From: Strix aluco | Taxonomy: Eukaryota > Chordata > Aves > Strigiformes > Strigidae | Direction of reading: 5' to 3' | Assembly (NCBI RefSeq): GCF_031877795.1 | Contig: NC_133971.1 | Span: 92,146,154 to 92,210,153 of the forward strand | DNA length: 64,000 bases | Part shown: piece after piece, positions 24,701 through 39,700 of the stretch | How positions within the stretch are numbered: position 1 is the stretch's first letter | How the letters are laid out: each line of letters begins with the position of its first letter | Position numbers and translations under genes: made by a program | The notes under the pieces: model-generated | Told to the model about the DNA's origin: nothing | Databases searched by the model: none | What the model saw: the letters and a program-made list of their open reading frames with translations, nothing else

Positions 24701-27700
24701 GACTGATGTGGACGTGGTCACCCAGCACACTGCACCCTCTGGGGAGACCAAGCCAGCTTCTAAAGGCAATGTACATTCCCTATGCACCCCATGGTCCTGC
24801 AGACCCAGCTCACTTCACTCCCACAGGTACAGAGCAATAAAAAAGCACTGGGGATGTATGAAAACAGAGGCATTGACTGGTTGGTCTTCTCCCTGTTTCC
24901 TGCCCAAACCTTTTCCAGTCAGGTTTAAACCCAAGTCTTTTGAAGTCTGCTGTCTAGTAGAACTCAATTTCACGTGCCTTTATACATTTCCATGAAAGAT
25001 AACCTTTCATCCCAAGTGTACATATGCACTTGTTATCAGTCATGATCTTTGCAACACACCAAGGGGGAAACCTGCACGTGATCCACCTGCAGAACTGAAA
25101 CTACTGCTTCTCACACCCCACCACGAGGGAGGCTTCTGGAGACCTCAGACACCAAAAGCACACCAGCACTGAGACACCAGCACACACCACACAGAAGAGA
25201 CAGCAAATTCCACTTCAAAGGAAAAAGTAAAATAGAAGCCTGAGGAGAAATAGCTTGGGAAGGGATTATTGTGGCTGGAGATGGGCAGACCTTTTGCAAG
25301 CTTGCAGCAGACCTGGGATAAAACCTGGATCTCTGCAGTCCCTGTCTATGGTTGGTCACAGATCACAGGCGGCTGCAAGAGACAGGTCAGCAGCAAAGCA
25401 GCTCCACGTGCGGTCCTCTCACCACCAGCTCTGGACTTCCCCAGTACATGCTAAAAATCCTTTCTAGACCACTTCGCTATGAGACAGTCTGCTTTAGGCA
25501 GATAGAACCGCTCAGAGGGGTTCCCACACTACCACGTGGTCCATAAGAGGAAAGGCGAAGGCCTCCTGGTGCATGAGGATGACTTCACCCACCCTGTGTC
25601 CGCAGCCCGCCACCAGGCTCTGCTGCAAAGTCATTTAAAGTCTTTCACAGTTTCAGTCTGCTGGGTGGTCTTGCAGCTACAGCACATATGGGCCTCAAGT
25701 CACCAGGTGTGCAGAGGTGACCATGACCATGACTGTTCAAGTCAATGGCAACACTGAACGTGCAGGCAGGTAATGGGCAAAAATGTCACTACTTAGTGCA
25801 TTGACTGTCAATTTTAAAAGGTGGTGGAAGAAAAAAAATAAAAACAAAGAGTGGAAACCTCGAAGTAGTGGGACATTGAATCCAGAAGCCATGTGTGAGA
25901 CAAACGCAGAGTTAGCTGCAACATCTGCCAGAGGAATACACAGAAGGCAAATCTGCTCTGTCCCTGACCTCTGCAGCAAGGGGATGGACATCCAGAGGAC
26001 TACACTGCCATATGAAGGTGTTTTGGGGCATTTACCTCGCAAGCTTTGATGTGCTCTTTCTGCCATTCTTCCCGAATCTTCTCCAATGTGGTAACGTTCT
26101 GCTGGTAACTCCTGTCTGCGAGAGAAATCACATTGTCATCTGACTAACATTGATTAGAAAAAAACCTTCACTAGAAGGTAATATGTGAAGCCTGGAATGC
26201 CTGGGATGTCATGGAGAAATCAGCAGTAACTTGTGAGGTCAGCTATGGGTGGGCACTGCAAGGGAACAGAGCTGCACAGCATGGCAGAGGGTCATGCCAT
26301 GGGAGCAGCCTTGGTGGGACCACGAAGGCTTCTCCAGTGCAGGTGCCCACCTCTGGTATCTTGGGCACATGTTTCTGAGGAGCCATGCCTGACCCAAGAG
26401 CTGGAGCTTGCCCAAGAGCCTTGCCACAACTTCACAAACCCCTGCCCCAGGAAACACTGCCCTCGCCCTCCAAACGCTGCCGTTTCCACACTCACCAGAG
26501 TCCTCCAGAGCCGATTTCGTCTGAGCCAGCTTCAGGAACAGCTGCCAAAAATTAAAGAGAGAAGAAAAGTAGAGGAGAGCCTTGGTGCATCACCAACAGC
26601 ACTGCAGCCCAAACAGGGAGCATCACCAGCCCTCCTGTCTCACCCCAAACCCCAGAGCTGGGAAAAGAGGGATGGGGCAGAAGAGCTGCAATAAGAGACA
26701 CCACTTTCTCCTCCTGCCCCACGGCCACCCCCCTCTCTGTACCTTCTCCTGCTGCTTCTGCGTCACCAGGTTTGCGTTGCGGTGCACAGCCTGTTCCGCC
26801 TCATCCTTATCCCTGCAGCGCTGCTCGTAGAGCCGCTTGGCCTAGGAGAGCCACCAAACGGGGCAGGAACATGTCAGCAAGCAATGAGATGCAAATACAG
26901 CTCGCGGGAGGCTTTGGAGGAAAGCACAGCCTACAAGTGAGGAAGCAGGTGCAGGCTGACAGCTGAGCAGGGGATGGCACACAAGGTCCCAGGTGCCCTA
27001 CTGCCTGGGCAAAACCGAGCTTACAAGACAAGCTGCTCTTCACTCAAGATGAAAAGCTCATGGCAATCAAGTCCATGACATCTAAATTACTCTTATCAAC
27101 GCTGCAAGGCTAACACCAGACATGTCCCACTTATAGTCTTCAATTTTGCTGAGCATGCCCTGTACACCACTCATGCAGACACAACGCAGGGACTTGTAGC
27201 AGAAGAGGAAGACCTTCACATTTAAGTCTGCCCCCAGCACCATGCATGTGCATGTCAGCAGCATTAACCCATGCAGCAAGAAACAGCAGCACACTTGGTT
27301 TACCTCCATGGTCTTCTTGTACTGCAAATTCCTGTTTTTGTGAATTGCCTCCATTATCAGCTCTATCTGTGAAGACAACAGATCCAGAGTCAGCACATCA
27401 CTGACCATCAAAGCTCCAGGATGAACTACATAGCTTAGAAAAGGAAGAGGCACAGATTGAGATGGGTTTAAGGACCCTCTTCTATCCAAACCGTCTTCAC
27501 AAAACCCATCTGAGACATTCATCTTTCTATGATTCTATCTAAGCTTTCACTGGGGTATGCAAAGGTGGCCTACAAATGCAATCCTAGCAATACACAGTAC
27601 TCTATTGACTCCATATGGTCTGGCAGAATTGGGAAGCCCGCTCCCCTCTGCAAGGTCCAAACCAGCCCCTGGTTCTGGCAGTTTTTCCTCATTTTCCAGA

Positions 27701-30700
27701 CAAAGGAATCTCAAGCCAGAAGAACTTAAAAGGCTTACCAAATTTAGCAGACCCTATGGGAATCATACAGCACTATACTGGGGCCAGTTCTGTAACATGT
27801 CTACCAGTGATCTGGGCGAAGGGATCGGGTGCACCCTCAGTCAATTTGCAGATGACACCACGTTGTGTGGGAGTGTTGATCTGCTTGAGGGTGGAAGGAT
27901 CTACAGAGGGATCTGGACAGGCTGGAGCGATGGGCCAAGGCCGATTGTGTGAGGTTCAACAAGGCTCAGTGCCGGGTCCTGCACTTGGGTCACAACGACC
28001 CCACGCAACGCTACAGACTTAGGGGAGAGTGGCTGGAAAGCTGCCTGGCAGAAAAGGACATGGGTGTGTTGGTCAACAGCCATATGAACATGAGCCAGCG
28101 GTGTGCCCACGTGACCAAGAAGGCCAATGGCATCCTGGCTTGTATCAGCACTAGCATGGCCAGCAGGGACAGGGAAGGGATCTTACCCCTGGACTCGGCA
28201 CTGGTGAGGCCACCCTCGAACACTGGGTTCGGTTTTGGGCCCCTCACTATAAGAAAGACATTGAGGGGCTGGAGTGTGTCCAAAGAAGGGCAGTGAAGCT
28301 GGTGAAGGGTCTGGAGCACAAGTCCTAGGAGGAGCAGCTGAGGGAACTGGGGGGTGTTTAGCCTGGAGGCTGAGGGGAGACCTTACCACTCTCTACAACT
28401 GAAAGGAGGTTGTAGCGAGGTGGGAGTCGGTCTCTTCTCCCAAGTAACAAGTGATAGGACAAGAGGGAACAGCCTCAAGTTGCTCCAGGGGAAGGTTTAG
28501 GTTGGATATTAGGAAAAATTTCTTCACCAAAAGAGTTGCCAAGCATTGGAACAGGCTGCCCAGGGCAGTGGTGGAGACACCATCCCTGGAGGTATTTAAA
28601 ATACGTGTAGATGTGGCACTTGGGGACATGGTTTAGTGGTGGACTTGGCAGTGCTGGGTTAATGGTTGGACTCGATGATCTTAAAGGTGTTTTCCAATTT
28701 AAATGATTCTATGATTCTATATACATGCTTTAAAAAAATTCTCATTTAGGCTGGAAACCCTGGATCTGAGCCCCTGCTGAGAAGGTGCGCAAAGGAGGAG
28801 ATGGCAGTGAAAAGGAGGAAGTCAGAGGTTGCTGCACAGTTCACCAACACGGTTGCAACACGTAGGAAGGAGCTCAGGGCTTCCTGGCAGCAGCAGTCAC
28901 CAGGGGCACAGCGGGGGCCGGGGCATGGCAGGAAACACCGGCCGGGAGCAGCCCATTGCCGGGCAGGATCAACACCCTGTGGCAAAGGCATGCGCTCCTA
29001 TAGTGCCTGACCTTTTTCCGATGCAGTTTTTGCTTTTCCCTGAAGTCTTCCATTTTCTTTGCTTCCTCCCGAAGGGTTTGCGCCAGCTGGATGTGACCCT
29101 GTCCCACATTGTCTATCTCTGCAATGAAAAAAAATTAAAAATATATATATATACCTAAAAAGACTCTGTTGCTCAAGTCAACTTGTAGCTGACATCAGAC
29201 TGACTCCACATCATCCATCCCCTTGCAGAAATGTGTAAAAGCAGCAGCACTTCTGAAGCAGCCTCCGAGCAGCACTAGCCTACGTGAGGAGCTATTCAGG
29301 ATCAGTCCTGCTGGGGCCTGCCCTTCAGTTTAAGAAAACTCATATCAAAAGAGTTTATTCAAATGACCATTCACATCTCCCCCTCAACCAGATGAATTCA
29401 GGAACATTTGGACACATCACAGCCTGAAGCAGCTGTCTGTAGGAAGTGTTGGCCCAGTCTAGCAGGCAACCAACTTGGGGCACAGAAAAAATAATGCTAA
29501 AAAATGTCAGGCTCATCTTGCTGAAGGCGAGCAACCATACCACAAAACACCACCCCAGCAAGTTTGTCAAGGGAGCTAAGCCCAACTATAGCTCATGATT
29601 CAAGCCCCAGTTCCGTTTCAAACACTCAGCTTAGTGTTTGAAGGGCTGAGCCTTGTTAGGGAGGTGCTGGCCACCAAGGTTCAGGGCAGCAGACAGACCT
29701 GGCTGCGGCAAAGAGTGGACTCAGCACAGGATGGCAGAGTGCTAGACCTTGAGGTATGGATGCTGGCTGCCTGTACCCCAGCGGGCTGTGACACATCGCA
29801 GTGAAGGGATGATGTAAGTTGTCCAAAGCGTCATATTTTAGATGCTCTGATTAGAATCACAGAACCATTTAGACTGGAAAGGACCTTTAAGATCATCGAG
29901 TCCAACCATTAACCCAGCACTGCCAAGTCCACCACTAAACCATATCCCCAAGTGCCACATCTACATGTATTTTAAACACCACCAGGGATGGGGACTCCCC
30001 CCCTGCCCTGGGCAGCCCATTCCAACGCCTAACAGCCCCTTCTGCAAAGAAATACTTCCTAAGAGCCAGTCTGACCCTGCCCTGGTGCAGCTTGAGGCCA
30101 TTCCCTCTTGTCCTGCCGCTGGTTCCTTGGGTCAAGAGACTCATCCCCCCTCTCTGCACCCTCCTTTCAGGGAGTTGTAGAGGGCCATGAGGTCTCCCCT
30201 CAGCCTCCTCTTCTCCAGACTAAACCCCCCCAGTTCCCTCAGCCGCTCCCCATCACACCTGTGCTCCAGAGCCTGCACCAGCTTCGTTGCCCTTCTCTGG
30301 ACACGCTCCAGCACCTCGATGTCTGTCTTGTAGTGAGGGGCCCAAAACTGAACCCAGTGTTCGAGGTGTGAATTACTGTGTATGTGTGTGAAGAGAGCAA
30401 GGCGAGCCAGTCCAACAGACTCCAGCTGAGATTCTGTTGTACAGTGCAAGCACAACTTCTGAGCTGCAGTCAGCCCCAAAAGCCCAGGAGATCCCCAAAG
30501 GGATGCCCTGTGGGTCTCCTCTCCCACCCATGCCCTGGAGCACTCCATCCCTCACACGCTGAACTGAGCCAGGCCAGGAGGACAGCCTATGTCTGACCCC
30601 AGCATCACACTGTTTTGGAGCTTTCTCTGCCATTTTCTTCCTAAGCAGCTGCCTGCAGGTTTTGGCGCTGCCAAGTGTCCTGACAAAAAAATTACTTACG

Positions 30701-33700
30701 TTGCTTGAAAACATCCAGGGATCTCTTCAGTGTGCTGAAAAACAGGCAGAGCATTAAAAAGAGTGAGAAGACACAGCCAAGTGCAGGCATCAGCAAAGCA
30801 CCTGTCCCAAAACAGAGAGCAAGTCCCTCACTCGATGCCAGCCAAAGCAGCTCGAAGCAGGTTTATTTATTATCTTTACACCTCTGTCTTTTTCCCTCTC
30901 AGCAAGTATAACACAGCTCACTTGATTTGAGATCTACTTCACATCTTTCTACACACTGGATGCTATTAAAAATCCTGACTTTCATAACAAATGTTTCAGG
31001 CAACCTCCTAAAAGTATCGTTTGGGACGTATGAACACACTCCACATGGTGCATTGGCCAGTGGTTGGAAATGTAGGGAACTTTTCTCCCTATTAATATAG
31101 TACAATGAAGATCTCAGAAACTGTAAATAAATGATCAGAGAATATCAGACCCGGCACGTATAAAGTACAGAAACAAAGCAGGAAGCAGAAGGTGCCAAGG
31201 GTCACTGGGGAAGTGGAGACCTACTCAAGAAGCCAACCGCAGTGACCACAGCACCCTTGTGGGGTGGTAACATGCTGGGCTTTGAAGATTTGCATGGTTT
31301 GAGTCAAGGAAGTACCTGTACTTAGCTCTAGACACAAAAGCAGTCAGCAGCAAACCCAAGGTCTCATGATCCTCAGCCCTCTGCTGCCCACATCTCGCCT
31401 GAGCATCTGCGGTGCTTTGGTTAGTCTACAGCTGGTGGGAACGTGGTGGAGTCCAACTCATTTATTGGCAAAACCCAACCCAACTGTGCACTGTTCATTC
31501 ACAAGACCAATTTCACATCATCTTCTGGTAGCATCCCAATCACATTTCAACACTGTTTTGATTCTCACAGTCTCCTTCCTTCTCCTTCCTTGCTCCAGGT
31601 AAGGACACCCATAAAAGCAAAACACACACAGGACTGTGAACTTACTTCAGCTCTGTCTGCCCGCAGGGCTTCTTCTTTGACAAGTTAATGAGCTCTTTGC
31701 CATACTTTTCTTCTATAATTGCCCTGTTGGGGAAAGAAAGAAATGAGAGGAAGTTCTTATTTCAGAAACTGATAGTTGTTTGCAGCAGAGGCCAAGACCC
31801 GCTCTTAACACCCTCACTGTCTCCTGAGCTGCTGCAAACCAACTGTGGACATTTCGCTGAAGGAAGACTGTTGTTTGCAGTTACCCAACAGTCTTTCTAG
31901 TGAAAACACTTCATTTTGCTCTGTCTGTGGTCCTGATATGTTGCTCTCACCATCTCCCCATGTCCGATGGGTGCAAGGACCACCTCCACAGGAGATGGAG
32001 GACTAAGCAGCCAGTGCAGCTGGTGGTTAGATGCAGCCAGGTGAGTCAGCTGAGTAGTTTTTAGCTCAGTTTCCTATAGGAACAAGGTTCGTGTGATCAC
32101 ACATTTTCTGCATCTTGGCCATCAGCATCTGTCGTTCCATCCACACAAAGTACTTTGGAATCTGATTTGTCTGATTTAAACCAAATGGGACAGAAGGGAC
32201 CTCAAAGCCCACTCAGCCACCATACATGCACCCCAAAACACAGCTGGGCCGTTTCAGCTCTTCAGGACTTTTTAAAATGAGGCAATAAGTAGTCTCTCCT
32301 GCCTGCCTCTGATCCTGAGGGAGAACACTTGAAGAAGAGGCCACATCTTGTGAGGTAACATAAATAACACCTTTGAGAGATTGTATTGTCCTCCCCTCTT
32401 GGAAGAAAGAGGCGGGGGGAAAGAAAGCCCGTGTGTTGCAGTCTAAGAACAACCATCTTTCTGCAGTTGCTTTGAAATCTGTAGAGACAACCAGGGCTGG
32501 ACTCGCTTGGTCAAATGTAGGTATCTCCATCTGGGCAAGCCAGATGCCTGCAGTCAGTGGAGAGAAACAAGTACTGCTAGAGGCTTGCATTGGAAGGTCT
32601 ACTGGATAAAATAAACAGCTTCCTAAAATGTCTGTATCTCTACTGCTGCAGATGCATATGTTGTTCATTTCTAGAGTTTGGGTTCACCTAACTTAACTCT
32701 TTAAAAACTCCAAAAGCATGTAGGGAGATGAAAAAACTAAAGATTATAAATTGATTATTTTTCCTCTACCTAACAATATTCCCATGAACTTCCTTTTGAG
32801 ACAAAGCATCACATCCAACAGGCATGTTCTCCGTGGCTGAAACCATATAACAGCTGTGCTGTACGTGGAGAACTGGGTCATGTTCAGAGGGGTGCCAGTA
32901 GCAAGTCCAGGTCCAGCCTCTAATGTCCTCCTGTCTAGACACTTTGGTGGGAACCTGCACTTCCTTCAACAGCAAAGAGGAACGGGGTACAGGGTGTGGA
33001 GGAGGGCTTTTGCACTTTCTCCTTTGTCACAGTTCTCAGGGTTCAGCAAGTGGTTCCTCGAGCAGCTGGAAAGCCCAAATTTTCGTGGAACATGGGATTA
33101 CAGCCTAAACAGATGTCAGTGCATTAGACACTTTTAACTGCAGGTTCTTCTCCTCTTCATCCCCATTACATTTGTTCCAGGCTGTTTTGTACCAAGTCTT
33201 GTATTCAGAGGTTTGTTTTCTCCAGTTCTCAATATCAAAATTACATTCATTCAGTGTCATTCTACAACACTCTTCATATTTAGCCTTTGCTAACCAGGTG
33301 AACCATAAAGTCGAAACAAAGGGCCAGATCATCTCAGTTGTGCCTTTGTAGCCACAGAGCCTCTGCTTAGGTCATATCCTCAGATTAATAAATGCACTAT
33401 CTAATGCTACTACTTTTTAACTTAAAATCTGTGGGCTGTCCATAGTGTACAAAGAGAAATTCAGGACAAAGCTGTACCTCTGCTATGCCAAGGTCTTCAC
33501 CTGATCTTCTGCAAACTGAACTGCAAGGTGAACTTCATGGGAGAGCATGTGGCCTGGGCAGGGCACTAACAGCTGCAAACACATCAGTACAGAGGTCTGA
33601 CAACACGTAAGAATGAATTATTAAACTGCTCCTGATTCCTCTTTCTTTTTAACAGACAGTTCAAAAGGTGAGCATCAAACTCTGGGCACCATCACTGCCT

Positions 33701-36700
33701 CGCAGCTGAGGATTCCTGGCATGGACTCCATACCACAGCACCAGCCATGCAAGGAAAGGACAGTGTAAGAAAACAAGCTCCTCATCAGCCAAAAATCAAA
33801 GGTGGTTTAATACAGTGGATGTTAAACATCCATGTTAAACGTGACAGAAACCAAACTGGGAATATAAGGAGAAGTAGTGCCACCACCCCACTTCTCAGGT
33901 CAGCCCAACCTGTTTTCAGAGGCAGCTCCATACCTTTCCTTCAAAAAGTCTTCAAACTCTTTGCAGTTCTTCCTGCTGTCATTCAGATGTTGAATGATGC
34001 TGTCGTAGCCAACTGTGCTTGTCAGATCCGTACTCTGAAAACACAAAAACAGGAGTCACATCCTCATCAGTGCAGTCCACAGCCACTGCAACCTTCAGCA
34101 GCATTTGCACAAGTGATGGCTCAGCTTGGAGCAAGTGTGCAAGGGCCTCTTGATGAAATAAGATCTTTTAGGGGTGGGAGAGGCTCCAGAATGAGAACAA
34201 CGGTGGCAATTTGGGACAAGGCATTTCCATGACTTTCAGAAAATGGAAATGCTCAGTCCTACCACATCCTATTGCTCCCCCCTGGCCTAAGCACAGCTGG
34301 CCCCACAGCACATGGCATCTCCTCCTAGGAGCTTAGCTGTCAGCTCTGACTTAACGAAATCAAACACTATGAACCCTCCAATTCTCTAGATATAGCCCCT
34401 CTTACTACTGCTCCTCCCAGTTTCTTCAGACATGGAGATGGATCTTGGTTGGAGGTGACTTGTACTATTCTGGGCATCATCTTCATATCCATCTGTAGGA
34501 GTCTATATCTGGACTGGAGGTGAATTTATCAGACCTTCCTGCACAGGATCACTGAGCTATGGGCTTCTCTTGCTGCCCTCACAGTAATGTATGGATGCAC
34601 CCAATGACTGCTGCTGCAGCAGCCTTCTCTTTGGCCTTGTAAAAAGCAACACTGTCCCACATATCACTTCAAAACACCACTGCAAAGATCATTTCCCTAA
34701 GTACCAGGTCCTCCCCACCACTGCTGTATGCCCTCCAACACATTACACAGGGGTAGCTTCTTCACTCCCCACAAAACATCACAGCCATGGAGAGGTCCTG
34801 CCTCCACCACCCACAGGTGGAGCCACAATGATGTAGGTGGGCTAGGGTGAAGGTTGACTAACTCTACCCCATTCTTTCCTCATAACCATGCCTGGAAGCA
34901 AATAGGAAGTAAATTAGGACAAATAATGGATTTTTGCCCTATGACTGTTGAGTATTTACCACCCTGGAGACCCGGGCTAAGAGCAAGGCTCCTAAGTGCT
35001 GTCATAATAGGAAGAGATGCTTTGACCATGAATCCTCCATCTCTGGAAGAAGCCTGAAGCAGATGCAGGGAGCTAAGCAGAAGGTGCTACCTGTCATCTT
35101 CTGCAAAGAGGACCAGTCAGTGTTGCACAAAACAGCACGGGAGCAAAAAATATAGGGAAAGAGGCTGCAGAAAGGAAGCAATGGTAGGAGCAGATATGAA
35201 ACTCAGGGAAAGGAAGAAAAAGTCACAAACGGTTATTAAGAAGCTTGAAGAGGAATAATGGCAGGACAGAGAGATTCAGAAAAATGTTTGAAGCCAGGAT
35301 GAGAGTATGCAGAGAACTGGGATGAAAATATGGGCAGCAGAAGGGGGGATTTCCCGGGAGGTCATACCTCTTGCAAGAAATGAGGAGGAACAGGACTGGT
35401 ATTTGTGATAAATGAAGGATTTAATTATGTTGACTTCCCTAAAGAGTCTATGACTTGAATGTCAGTGACCAGAAAGAAAGAAGTGGAGATCTGGTGGAGT
35501 GGGACCTGAAGGAAAACCCCGGGTATCCCAGACCAGCTTTGCTCCGCCTGTGGCATGCACAGGAAGAGAGGACTGTGGAGCAGAGGCTAAGCAGAAACCA
35601 AAACACTTTCTATTTCTTTACAAAGCACAAACATCCCTCCAAAATGGGCTTATTACTGATAAGCCCGCTACTAGTTCTCAGTTTGCACTGTGTCTTTGCT
35701 AATCAGGTCTGTGAAAAAGGAAACACGCTTGCACTGAAGTCAGTCCTCAGTTGCAAAACACAGGAAGGTCCTAACTTGACTTCCTATCCCTGGTTTCAAA
35801 GGAAATAAGATGGATGCAGAGAACAACTGTCGGTCACTGAAAGCCTGGGCAGGATGGAGCGGTCAGACCCACATTGCTGCATGTCAGGGGCACCCAAAGG
35901 CTCCTGCACCCCGCCCTGCTGCCTGGGATACCAGGGCTCGCTGCGCCAGGCAGAAATTCCAGGGGAAAAACTGGGAGCATTCATCAAAAAGAGCACTAAG
36001 CTCTTCATTTTATCACTCGTCCTCCTCCAGCAGAAGGGTTTAATTCCAGCACGTATCTCCTAAGTGCCAAGACTGAACCAGACATCCCAGTGCAAGGTGT
36101 ATATGAAACATGGGAGGTGACAGAGACAGTGGAGGTTTCCAAGAGAGCTACTTGGAAGGTAGGAGGAGCTCCTGATCCAGAAGAAGCTGGACAGGGTTGA
36201 GACCAGCCTTTGCAGCACCCTTCTGGGCAGATGTTGGCATGGAAAGAATATAAAGGACCTGCATGACTGCCTGTGGGATGTCCCAAAGGCAGGGCTGTCA
36301 GGGAGCAATGAAAGAGGAAGGTCAACACAGCAAGCAGAGAGCCATGGGTGCAGGGACAAGATTTAAAGACATAATCAACTAAGCCAAAGACAAATATGGA
36401 GGATGGGGAGTTGCACCAAGCCCTCCTCAACCAGAGGGATGCAGGAGGATGAACATCTTTCTTCCCACCCTGCAGCACACGGCTGTCATGGTCCTCCCCG
36501 CTGGGCAGAGCTCTGAGCCCACGTGCTATCTGGAGGACAGCCCATGGAAACTACAACTACAAACCGATGACAAAGCAGCAGCTGATGTTTCCCAAGCCCA
36601 CAGGGCTCAGCAGGACATGCCCCCCCTTTCCCAACCTGCTGCCCGGATTTGCACCATCCTCTCAATGGACTCAGTGAGGGGAAGGAATTTGTGTGCTTGT

Positions 36701-39700
36701 TGTGATATTTTGGGGTTTGTTTGCGCTTTTATCCAAGAGAAGCTAAAATGCTCTACTGGGAATCTGAAGTAACATTATGACCTTGTGTGAGCCACAGCTA
36801 AAAGGCAAGCTGCTGAGCTTGACATTTCCATCTTCTACCCCACTTTACATGGAAAACTCTCTCCAGAACACACCCTACAAAGCCATTGACATAGGAGAAT
36901 CAGAGAATCATAGAATCCTTGAGGTAGGAAAAGACCTTTAAGATCATCGAGTCCAACTGTTAACCCAGCACTGCCAAGTCCACCACTAAACCATGTCCCC
37001 ACGTGCCACATTTACACGTCTTTTAAACACCACCAGGGACGGTGACTCCACCCCTGCCCTGGGCAGCCTGTTCCAATGCTTCACAACCTTTTTGATGAAG
37101 AAATTTTTCCTAATATCCAATCTAAACCTTCCCTGGAGCAACTTGAGACCATTTCCTCTCATCCTATCACTTGTTACCTGGGAGAAGACACTGACCCCCA
37201 CCTCGCTACAACCTCCTTTCAGGGAGTTGTAGAGGGCCATGAGGTCTCCCCTCAGCCTCCTCTTCTCCACACTAAACCCCCCCAGTTCCCTCAGCCGCTC
37301 CCCATCAGACCTGTGCTCCAGACCCTGCACCAGCTCCGTTGCCCTTCTCTGGACACGCTTGAGTCATTCAATGGCCTTTTTGGAGTGAGGGGCCCAAAAC
37401 TGAACCCAGTCATCAAGGGGCGGCCTCACCAGTGCCGAGTCCAGGGAGATGATCATTTCCCTGTCCCTGCTGGCCACGCTATTGCTGATACAAGCCAGAA
37501 TGCCATTGGCCTTCTTGGCCACCTGGGCACACTGCTGGCTCATGTTCATACGGCTGTTGACCAACACACCCATGTCCTTTTCTGCCAGGCAGCTTTCCAG
37601 CCACTCTCCCCTAAGTCTGTAGCGTTGCGTGGGGTTGTTGTGACCCAAGTGCAGGACCCGGCACTGAGCCTTGATGAACCTCACACAATCAGCCTTGGCC
37701 CATTGCTCCAGCCTGTCCTGATCCCTCTGTAGAACCTTCCTACCCTCAAGCAGTCTGTCCCAGCCTTCCCAAAAATGAAAGGTTTGGGGCACTGCACTGC
37801 TCACGAACCATTGCTTGAAAGATCTTTATTTACGCAGAGCTCTTAGGATCTCTCTGCAGCCTTATCTGCCTAGATAAAGACAGCAGGAACTGCATCACTA
37901 TTTCAGTAGTTGAAAACACCATGCAACAATAAATAGCTGTGCTATTCTTGCTCACGGTTAGTACAGGTTCAGAATCTCTCAGGGTCCTGCAAAGGTTGCT
38001 GAGACCAAGAAAAAGGCTTGTGCTGGTGGTTGCAGGGAGCAGGGTGAGGAGAGCAGGAGATGCTGCAAGAGGCTGCAGCTTCTCCCCATCCGATAACCAG
38101 ATGGGTGCAACAGGACAGACAAAACTCATTGCAGATAGGAAAAGGACTCGCTGCAAATTTGCCCACCTGAGAATGGCATCCTGCAAAAAGCAGCTTTTTG
38201 ATTAATAATTTTCCATTGGAAGTTGACTTCCCCTATGCCAACACACCTACCCTGCTTCTCCCAGAGACACTGACGGCAACAGACCATCCCCTCGACGCAA
38301 TCACTTCTTCCCGCAAACCCCACCTTGTTCCTTTCAAACGATGACCTGAGAATTTCATAACGCTGCAGATAAACCCCACACGCCAGTCCCCATTTAGAGA
38401 AGGACAAGCAGGAGTAAGGGGAAGTGAAACGGCCCAGCCAGTATCACACTGTGAGTCAGCAACCAGGGAATGAACTCAGGAGCCAGGGGCTGGCAGCCTC
38501 CCCCATCCCCTGACAGCGGGAACACAGAAAAAAGGAGTTTATCCCCAACCAGCCTCATAAGGCACCAGCACTCCCTTGCTCTACGAGGGGCAAAGCATTT
38601 TTCCCCCACGCTTCCTTTGTGCCATTGCAAAAAGAGATGCAATAGCTCTTTCCGATGTGTTGGGTGTAAATAAGTGTTTTCAGATACTTTGCCACATGCT
38701 TTGTTAGAAAATTAAATATGCCAGTGCAGCTTTTACTGCAGATGACTTGCCTGAGCCATGGGTTGTTTTAGCAGCATCTCTTTTTCTTGGCATGACAAAG
38801 AAATATTTGAGAGTGCCTAAAACATTTAGATACCTAGGTCCAATTTTCAAAAATCATTTGACCAGGCCAACCTCACTGAGAGTCAGCAGGACCCAGACTT
38901 CAGCATTATGTGCTTATTTTTTAAATGTTTTACCAAATGCTTCTTTTCAATGCACCCTGCAGTACACTGCAGAGAGCAGTGCACTGGTTTTGTCTCATTA
39001 AAAGCAAAATGATCAAAAATCCACACTCCAAGTTGCAAGCTGTTAGCCAATAGATCACACTTAAAAGTGGTTTTTAGCATTATCATAATTTCTATTTTTC
39101 CCACATAGTTTTACAGGACCGAACTGCTGTGACGAGACACAAAGCTTTGCTGTTGTGTTACCTGAAATACTGTGAAAGAACAGGCTTGGGGAGAACCAAG
39201 CACGTAGCAAGAAAGTTATTAAAGGGAAAGAAGAGACCTCGTATAGTAAAAGAAGAACAGCAGCTTGCAAAAACAAATGAAAACAAAACCCCACACTTGC
39301 TCAACTTGTGGCAATCACTACAGGCAGGGCAAGGGGAAATAAACATGATCTTTGGCATATTTTTATTTTTGCACAGCTCTTTTGCAGGCAGCTGCAGGCA
39401 GCACAGGCTGCAGGAGGGAGCATCACACGAGCCAGGGCATTCGGGGCGATGGACGTGCATCTTTGGGCACCTCTGGACCTCAGTAGGATGCAAAAGAGCA
39501 AACCCCTTTATTTAAGAAAATTTATCATCTTGTGCTGAGACCTAGGAGCATAAGCAAACTTGGATGAAGAGAGCAAAGTCTCAGTGTGCTTTCCCGCCGC
39601 AGCGCATCATGAGCATCACACCATGAACTTTGACAGGAACCAGGTTCCAGGCAGTAAAAGAAACACAAAGACACGTACCCCCACCGAGAAAAAACAGAAC

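Noticed and set aside
37076-37732. Plus-strand open frame of 218 codons
   Set aside because: Reverse-complement reading of a CR1 element. The element's true ORF2 remnant is on the other strand.
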